From: Pseudomonas sp. R84
GTDB lineage: Bacteria; Pseudomonadota; Gammaproteobacteria; Pseudomonadales; Pseudomonadaceae
DNA: 64,000 nucleotides
Direction of reading: 5' to 3'
NCBI RefSeq assembly: GCF_009834515.1
Contig: NZ_CP019426.1
Coordinates: 5,841,001 to 5,905,000, forward strand
The notes under the pieces are model-generated. The model made no database searches. It worked only from the letters and a program-made list of their open reading frames with translations, and was not told where the DNA came from. Within the stretch, counting starts at the first letter, position 1. Every line of letters starts with the position of its first letter. Shown piece by piece: positions 56,349 to 64,000 of this stretch. The position numbers were made by a program, and so were the translations under genes.

Positions 56349-57542
56349 TTACTCGATGATTTTAGCTACGACACCAGCGCCGACGGTACGACCGCCTTCA
56401 CGGATAGCGAAACGCAGGCCATCTTCCATTGCGATGGTTTTGATCAGGGTAACAGTCATCTGAATGTTGTCACCTGGCATTACCATTTCAACGCCTTCTG
56501 GCAGCTCGCAGTTACCAGTCACGTCAGTAGTACGGAAGTAGAACTGTGGACGGTAGCCTTTGAAGAACGGAGTGTGACGACCGCCTTCTTCCTTGCTCAG
56601 AACGTAAACTTCTGCAGTGAACTTGGTGTGCGGCTTAACCGAACCCGGCTTAACCAGAACCTGGCCACGCTCAACATCGTCACGCTTGGTGCCACGCAAC
56701 AGAACGCCGCAGTTCTCGCCAGCACGACCTTCGTCGAGCAGCTTGCGGAACATTTCAACACCGGTGCAAGTAGTAACGGTGGTGTCACGCAGACCAACGA
56801 TTTCCAGCGGATCTTGAACGCGAACGATACCGCGCTCGATACGACCAGTCACAACAGTACCGCGACCAGAGATCGAGAATACGTCTTCGATTGGCATCAG
56901 GAACGGCTTGTCAGTCACGCGAACTGGTTCTGGGATGTAGCTGTCCAGAGTTTCAACCAGCTTCTTGACGGCAGTGGTGCCCATCTCGTTGTCGTCTTTG
57001 CCTTCCAGAGCCATACGAGCCGAACCGATGATGATTGGAGTGTCATCGCCCGGGAAGTCGTAGGTGGACAGCAGGTCGCGAACTTCCATCTCAACCAGTT
57101 CCAGCAGCTCAGCGTCGTCTACCAGATCAGCCTTGTTCAGGAAAACCACGATATACGGAACGCCAACCTGACGGGACAGCAGGATGTGCTCACGGGTTTG
57201 CGGCATCGGACCATCAGCGGCCGAGCAAACCAGAATAGCGCCGTCCATTTGAGCAGCACCGGTGATCATGTTCTTCACATAGTCAGCGTGACCTGGGCAG
57301 TCGACGTGAGCGTAGTGACGGATCTTCGAGTTGTACTCAACGTGTGCGGTGTTGATGGTGATACCGCGAGCTTTTTCTTCTGGCGCGCTGTCGATCTTGT
57401 CGAAGTCAACGATTGCGGAACCGAAGACCTCGGAGCAAACGCGAGTCAGAGCAGCAGTCAGAGTGGTTTTACCGTGGTCAACGTGACCAATGGTCCCAAC
57501 GTTGACGTGGGGCAGGGAACGATCAAATTTTTCCTTAGCCAT
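56349..57542 (-). CDS. tufB: Elongation factor Tu (copy B)
   Basis: A 397-residue EF-Tu nearly identical to the copy at 39785-40978, differing at one internal residue (Lys in HTKF) and in the last residue (Glu). I start at MAKEKFDRS (57542), not at the frame extended to 57557. It is co-transcribed with tRNA-Tyr, -Gly and -Thr upstream, like E. coli tufB, and followed by tRNA-Trp and secE. Confidence 0.98.
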   Translation of the reverse strand: MAKEKFDRSLPHVNVGTIGHVDHGKTTLTAALTRVCSEVFGSAIVDFDKIDSAPEEKARGITINTAHVEYNSKIRHYAHVDCPGHADYVKNMITGAAQMDGAILVCSAADGPMPQTREHILLSRQVGVPYIVVFLNKADLVDDAELLELVEMEVRDLLSTYDFPGDDTPIIIGSARMALEGKDDNEMGTTAVKKLVETLDSYIPEPVRVTDKPFLMPIEDVFSISGRGTVVTGRIERGIVRVQDPLEIVGLRDTTVTTCTGVEMFRKLLDEGRAGENCGVLLRGTKRDDVERGQVLVKPGSVKPHTKFTAEVYVLSKEEGGRHTPFFKGYRPQFYFRTTDVTGNCELPEGVEMVMPGDNIQMTVTLIKTIAMEDGLRFAIREGGRTVGAGVVAKIIE

Positions 57543-57627
57543 CGATATCACCCTCAACAGAAGAAATTAGACAAACAATATCAACCATTAAAACAAAGGC
57601 AGATATTTTCATATCTGCCTTGTTATA

Positions 57628-57703
57628 TGGAGCTCTTGAGCGGATTTGAACCGCTGACCTCACCCTTACCAAGGGTGTGCTCTACCAACTGAGCTACAAG
57701 AGC
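57628..57703 (-). tRNA. tRNA-Thr (anticodon GGT)
   Basis: A 76 nt cloverleaf with 3' CCA encoded. Anticodon loop CTTGGTA; acceptor GCTCTTG/CAAGAGC. Third tRNA of the tufB operon. Confidence 0.97.
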
Positions 57704-57729
57704 GAAACACTTTGCACAACCTGCAAACT

Positions 57730-57803
<74 letters not shown>

Positions 57804-57828
57804 GGAGCCTGCAGCTCACGCTCAAATC

Positions 57829-57913
57829 TGGTGGAGGGAGAAGGATTCGAACCTTCGAAGTCGTAGACGTCAGATTTACAGTCTGATCCCTTTGGCCGCT
57901 CGGGAACCCCTCC
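57829..57913 (-). tRNA. tRNA-Tyr (anticodon GTA)
   Basis: An 85 nt class II tRNA with a long variable arm and 3' CCA encoded. Anticodon loop CTGTAAA; acceptor GGAGGGG. First tRNA of the tufB operon, starting about 7 nt after the predicted transcription start. Confidence 0.97.
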
Positions 57914-57926
57914 TAATCAGGCCGGC

Positions 57927-57954
57927 ATTCTATACTATGCCAAACCCCTGTCAA
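57927..57954 (-). promoter_or_regulatory. Proximal promoter of the tRNA-tufB operon
   Basis: Minus-strand TTGACA (57949-57954, full consensus), 16 bp spacer, TAGAAT (57927-57932), then a G/C-rich discriminator GCCGGCC, as expected for a stringently controlled stable-RNA promoter. Confidence 0.88.
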
Positions 57955-58044
57955 GCATTTTCTCATTTAAAAACCTGAGCTTAGCTGCGTTGACACCGCC
58001 TCACATTGAAATCCTGTTTGGGTCTTCGCTGTGGAGCGGGCGCC

Positions 58045-58073
58045 ATTCTATGCAAACTATTCAGCAGGTGCAA
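58045..58073 (-). promoter_or_regulatory. Distal promoter of the tRNA-tufB operon
   Basis: Minus-strand TTGCAC (58068-58073), 17 bp spacer, TAGAAT (58045-58050), followed by G/C-rich GGCGCCCGC. It overlaps the last codons of the SPOR-like gene and lies about 120 bp upstream of the proximal promoter. Confidence 0.7.
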
Positions 58074-58488
58074 CCCCCTCACACAGCATTATTTTATGTT
58101 TTAACTCATTGAATTCCTTGGAAAGGTTCAGCAGTTGCGCATCCCCCAACAAATGCTGGCTCTCAGGCGCAACAGACAGCCAATAACCAGTCCCAGGAGC
58201 ATCCTTCGACGAAGGCTGCACATTAACGCCCATATCAGCCAAACGCTGCTGCAGCGCTGAAATCGACTCCTGTCGAGAGAAGCCACCCAGAAAGTGACAC
58301 TCTTGGCGCCGCATGCCTTGCTTCTCTCGAATGTCACCAGTTGTCTCGCTCAGCAAACGAATATCCTGCTGCGCCCCCCGATACAAGCTAAGAGGCGTCA
58401 CGTCCTTTGCCCGCAACGGCGCCTCCTGCTGATGCCAGACATAATAGAAAACATTGAGAACCAGAAGCAGGAGGAACAACCAACGCAT
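58057..58488 (-). CDS. Membrane-anchored small protein, possible SPOR-like domain
   Basis: A 143-residue protein with an N-terminal hydrophobic anchor (MRWLFLLLLVLNVFYYVW). The C-terminal half has CHFLGGFSRQESISALQQRLADMGV and GTGYWLSVAPE, the strand-helix-strand pattern of SPOR (peptidoglycan-binding) domains. ATG 58488 with GAGG 5 nt upstream is chosen; the frame continues to 58593 only through the coaX 3' end. It lies 7 nt after coaX, so it belongs to the birA-coaX operon. A role at the cell envelope is inferred. Confidence 0.75.
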   Translation of the reverse strand: MRWLFLLLLVLNVFYYVWHQQEAPLRAKDVTPLSLYRGAQQDIRLLSETTGDIREKQGMRRQECHFLGGFSRQESISALQQRLADMGVNVQPSSKDAPGTGYWLSVAPESQHLLGDAQLLNLSKEFNELKHKIMLCEGVAPAE

Positions 58489-58495
58489 ACAAACC

Positions 58496-59248
58496 TCAGG
58501 ACAAAGGACACGCCATAGCCAACCCCACAAACACCAGGTCGGGAACGATTCTGGCCTCGGGAGCAACACCTGCAACCAAATCGGCATCACCACCGGTTAT
58601 AAAAACAGCGAAGTCAGCCCCCCAATAGGAGCGCGCCATTTCCAGCTGCGCCAATACGAACCCTCGCAACATCAATGAACACCCACGCTCTACCGCCTCA
58701 ACGGTAGTCCGACCCGGCGCGTTACTGGACAGCGCCTGCTCGGCAGCCAAATCCCCATAACGAATCTTCCGGGTATGAGTACGCAACTGGTTACGCATCA
58801 GCGGCATTCCAGGACAAATAAAGCCGCCCAGATGCTCGCCATCAGCCGCGATAAAATCTGCGGTTACCGCTGTGCCAAAATCCAGCACCAGGCAAGCACC
58901 TCCTGAAGCGAGGTGAAACCCGCCCAGCATCGCCAGCCATCGATCCAGTCCAAGGCGCTCGTAGTCTACGTAACCATTTCTAACACCAGACATCTCGCGA
59001 GCAGACTCCGCGCGCATCACCGAAATACCGAACTCCCGCTCGATAATGTCGATCAGCGCGCCGGTTTCTTCGCCAGTCCTTACACTGACCAGTCGGCATT
59101 TACGCAGGGAAAGCCGATCAATCGCTCGCAAACTCTCAAGCAGCGCCAAATCAGAGTCGACCACCCCCTCGGAGATCAGGCCGCCGACCGTGGCATTCAG
59201 CACGCGCCATTTTATAAAGCTGTTTCCGCAGTCGAGCTCAAGAATCAT
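58496..59248 (-). CDS. coaX: Type III pantothenate kinase
   Basis: A 250-residue ASKHA-fold kinase catalysing the first step of coenzyme A synthesis. ATP/phosphate motif ELDCGNS (Asp6), catalytic GLDRW (Asp102) and [12 protein letters not shown] (Asp123) are present. Start ATG 59248 (a GTG one codon earlier is possible) overlaps the birA stop by 11 bp. Type III enzymes are not feedback-inhibited by CoA and need a monovalent cation. The same locus in E. coli carries the unrelated type I gene coaA. Confidence 0.95.
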   Translation of the reverse strand: MILELDCGNSFIKWRVLNATVGGLISEGVVDSDLALLESLRAIDRLSLRKCRLVSVRTGEETGALIDIIEREFGISVMRAESAREMSGVRNGYVDYERLGLDRWLAMLGGFHLASGGACLVLDFGTAVTADFIAADGEHLGGFICPGMPLMRNQLRTHTRKIRYGDLAAEQALSSNAPGRTTVEAVERGCSLMLRGFVLAQLEMARSYWGADFAVFITGGDADLVAGVAPEARIVPDLVFVGLAMACPLS

Positions 59249-60191
59249 CACGCAACCTCAGGCTGAGCTCACCACCACTGAATACTTTTTCCACGCCATT
59301 CACCCTCAAGCGCAGAGCACCTTGATTGTCGATTCCGAGCACCACGCCATCTATATGGTTGGAGCCTGCAATCAATGAAACCGATCGCTCCTGCCACAAG
59401 TGATTTGCCTCCCATTCCGCCCGGAGAACCGAAAAACCACCCATCTGATGACTCTGGATGTAGGCGTCCAGCTGATTACTCAGCTCAACCACCAAGGCAT
59501 TACGATCGCAGCTATTGCCGGATTCAAGTCGAATCGAGGTCCATTGCTGATCGACTTCATCAGCAACCTGCATATTCACATTGATACCAATTCCCAGCAC
59601 CACATGACAGACATCCGCCGGATCGCCAATCAGCTCTAGCAGTATGCCGGCGATTTTTTTGTTACTCACCAGCACATCATTGGGCCACTTCAAACCGGCA
59701 TTAACCACGCCAAAGCTTCGCAAAGCCTGCATCACAGCCAAACCAACAACAAGGCTCAGGCCTTCGAGCTGGCGCATTCCACCATCGATTCGAAGAACAA
59801 GGCTGTAATACAGATTTTCAGCGAACGGGCTGACCCATTTACGACCTCTGCGGCCGCGGCCGGAAACCTGCCGCTCAGCAAGAACCAAAAACGGCGCTGA
59901 ATTGCCCCGGCCAATAGAGCGCAATGCTTCGGCATTAGTCGAGTCGACCGAATCCAGAACGGTCACCGGCCAATTTGGTGCCACTGTCGATATCTTTAGA
60001 GAGTCGAGTAGCGTCAATGGCGATGCCAGCTGATATCCCCTCCCCCTGACTTTATGGATAGACAAGCCGAGCTCAGCCTCAAGATGCTGAAGCTGCTTCC
60101 ATACTGCACTTCGACTTATTCCCAGGGCCTCGCCCAGATCCTGACCAGAATGGAAACGCCCATCCTTCAGAAGGTTCAACAACGTCAGCAT
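59238..60191 (-). CDS. birA: Biotin-[acetyl-CoA-carboxylase] ligase / biotin operon repressor
   Basis: A 317-residue bifunctional BirA. N-terminal winged helix ([32 protein letters not shown], about residues 6-40); catalytic biotin loop [12 protein letters not shown] (about 112-123); GLKWPNDV follows. It biotinylates AccB and, with the HTH, can repress biotin genes. It lies just downstream of the 5S terminator and heads a birA-coaX-SPOR-like operon. Confidence 0.96.
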   Translation of the reverse strand: MLTLLNLLKDGRFHSGQDLGEALGISRSAVWKQLQHLEAELGLSIHKVRGRGYQLASPLTLLDSLKISTVAPNWPVTVLDSVDSTNAEALRSIGRGNSAPFLVLAERQVSGRGRRGRKWVSPFAENLYYSLVLRIDGGMRQLEGLSLVVGLAVMQALRSFGVVNAGLKWPNDVLVSNKKIAGILLELIGDPADVCHVVLGIGINVNMQVADEVDQQWTSIRLESGNSCDRNALVVELSNQLDAYIQSHQMGGFSVLRAEWEANHLWQERSVSLIAGSNHIDGVVLGIDNQGALRLRVNGVEKVFSGGELSLRLRDDS

Positions 60192-60282
60192 GCAGGTCTC
60201 GCCTCACAATGAGGCCCGAATAATAGCCATGCCCCGGGCCGTTGCATAGAAATCAAGCAGATACATTTCCTGCGGGCAAAAC

Positions 60283-60314
60283 AAAACCCCAACTGCTTTC
60301 GCAATTGGGGTTTT
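60283..60314 (-). terminator. Intrinsic terminator of the rRNA operon
   Basis: AAAACCCCAA...TTGGGGTTTT stem (60283-60293 with about 60304-60314), 10 nt after 5S in the minus-strand direction, ending in TTTT. Confidence 0.88.
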
Positions 60315-60324
60315 GGAATTTAAT

Positions 60325-60440
60325 CTTGACGATGACCTACTCTCACATGGGGAAACCCCACACTACCATCGGCGATGCATCGTTTCACTGCTGAGTTCGG
60401 GATGGGATCAGGTGGTTCCAACGCTCTATGGTCGTCAAGA
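60325..60440 (-). rRNA. rrf: 5S ribosomal RNA
   Basis: About 116 nt. The core ACCTGATCCCATCCCGAACT, then GTGAAACGATGCATCGCCGATGG, is typical Pseudomonas 5S. The ends pair (TTGACGA with TCGTCAA) as helix I. Boundaries within a few nt. Confidence 0.95.
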
Positions 60441-60581
60441 AATTCGGGTACTGAGTCGTGGCCTTGTGGCCTCGCTTCAGCAAATTGGGTATGTGACAGC
60501 TTTCGGTGTTTTGTGAACATCGAACTTTCGGTTCGTTTCGTCTTCACACACCGCAATCTGGTCTCTCTCGAGTTCGCAAAT

Positions 60582-60597
60582 TGCTTGGGTGTTATAT

Positions 60598-60605
<8 letters not shown>
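60582..60605 (-). other. 23S rRNA processing stem, 3' strand
   Basis: ATTGCTTGGGTGTTATATGG and following bases pair with the sequence at 63484-63507, with one bulged base. The stem closes pre-23S rRNA and is the expected RNase III substrate. Confidence 0.8.
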
Positions 60606-63483
<2,878 letters not shown>

Positions 63484-63490
<7 letters not shown>

Positions 63491-63507
63491 TATAACCCCA
63501 AGCAATC
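63484..63507 (-). other. 23S rRNA processing stem, 5' strand
   Basis: Complementary partner of 60582-60605 (minus-strand ATTGCTTGGGGTTATATGG...), flanking the mature 23S 5' end. Confidence 0.8.
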
Positions 63508-63641
63508 TGGTTATACTGTGAAGACGACATTCGCCGAAAATTCGAATTTCTCAACTAAGAGAACTCACAAATTTTACCTTAGCCTGATCCGTTACCAGTG
63601 AAAGTAACGTTCAGTCTATCTTTCTATCACATACCCAAATT

Positions 63642-63651
63642 TTTAAAGAAC
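63642..63651 (-). promoter_or_regulatory. boxA-like antitermination sequence in the 16S-23S spacer
   Basis: Minus-strand GTTCTTTAAA resembles the boxA core (TGCTCTTTAA) recognised by NusB-S10 during rRNA transcription. It lies between tRNA-Ala and 23S, where spacer boxA copies usually occur. The remaining 63508-63736 spacer has no gene. Confidence 0.65.
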
Positions 63652-63736
63652 GAACTAGTCAAAGACTAGAAATCAACATTCATCATCACAACGATGGAAT
63701 GCTCATTTCTAAGCTTTCAAACTTTAGAAGCAGTAG

Positions 63737-63812
63737 TGGTGGAGCCAAACGGGATCGAACCGTTGACCTCCTGCGTGCAAGGCAGGCGCTCTCCCAGCTG
63801 AGCTATGGCCCC
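63737..63812 (-). tRNA. tRNA-Ala (anticodon TGC)
   Basis: A 76 nt cloverleaf with 3' CCA encoded, anticodon loop CTTGCAC, in the 16S-23S spacer. Confidence 0.98.
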
Positions 63813-63842
63813 GTATTTCTACAGGCGTTTCCCACACAAAAT

Positions 63843-63919
<77 letters not shown>

Positions 63920-64000
63920 AATTTCGGGCTGCTTCTTTCGTCTTCTTCAATGAATCAAGCAATTCGTGTGGGAACTTATGGAGCAGCTGATGTCGTCGAT

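Overview
This 64 kb window looks like a chromosome segment of a fluorescent pseudomonad, most likely the Pseudomonas fluorescens group. Three observations support this. From ssb through uvrA, a bacterial ferritin, katA and the ribosomal protein/RNA polymerase supercluster to birA and an rRNA operon, the gene order matches the Pseudomonas aeruginosa arrangement I know. Intergenic gaps in the left third carry paired REP sequences (REPINs) typical of this group. Coding regions are GC-rich with strong third-position G/C bias. I see no insertion sequence, prophage, integrase or CRISPR array.

Left third (1-18.5 kb, mixed strands, accessory in character): the 3' part of a large Lhr-type helicase gene; an MscS-family channel gene facing it; a 275 bp composite repeat; a four-gene overlapping operon (DUF72, YbhP-like phosphodiesterase/nuclease, cardiolipin synthase ClsB, YbhN-like membrane protein); a convergent pair (alpha/beta hydrolase and DUF3182 ATP-grasp-like protein); a GlxA/AraC-type regulator divergent from a cysteine hydrolase; and a six-gene operon equivalent to E. 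coli yjfIJKLMC (DUF2170, PspA-like, DUF2491, DUF350, DUF1190, glutathionylspermidine-synthase-like ATP-grasp). Two identical 12 bp palindromes upstream of that operon, and a ribbon-helix-helix-like N-terminus on its first protein, suggest autoregulation. This is the best candidate here for a poorly described system, probably a membrane-stress response.

Middle (18.5-26 kb): ssb and a YajR-like exporter on the minus strand, divergent uvrA, then a haem-ligand-lacking ferritin (ftnA type) and katA, which fit together as iron storage and peroxide defence.

Right part (25.9-57.5 kb, all minus strand): in transcription order secE-nusG, rplKAJL, rpoBC, rpsLG-fusA-tufA, then the S10, spc and alpha ribosomal protein operons down to rplQ. 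Good sigma-70-type promoters can be read before rpsL, rpsJ, rpsM and, unusually, inside the spc operon before rpsH. An L10-type leader precedes rplJ and a hairpin attenuator lies between rplL and rpoB. A second, almost identical EF-Tu gene (tufB) is co-transcribed with tRNA-Tyr, tRNA-Gly, tRNA-Thr and tRNA-Trp behind two tandem promoters.

Right end (58-64 kb, minus strand): a birA-coaX-SPOR-like operon, then an rRNA operon with 5S, 23S, tRNA-Ala and tRNA-Ile. Its 16S gene lies beyond the window. Several start codons were moved from the longest open frame to a start with a better ribosome binding site or family-consistent N-terminus; this is stated in each entry.
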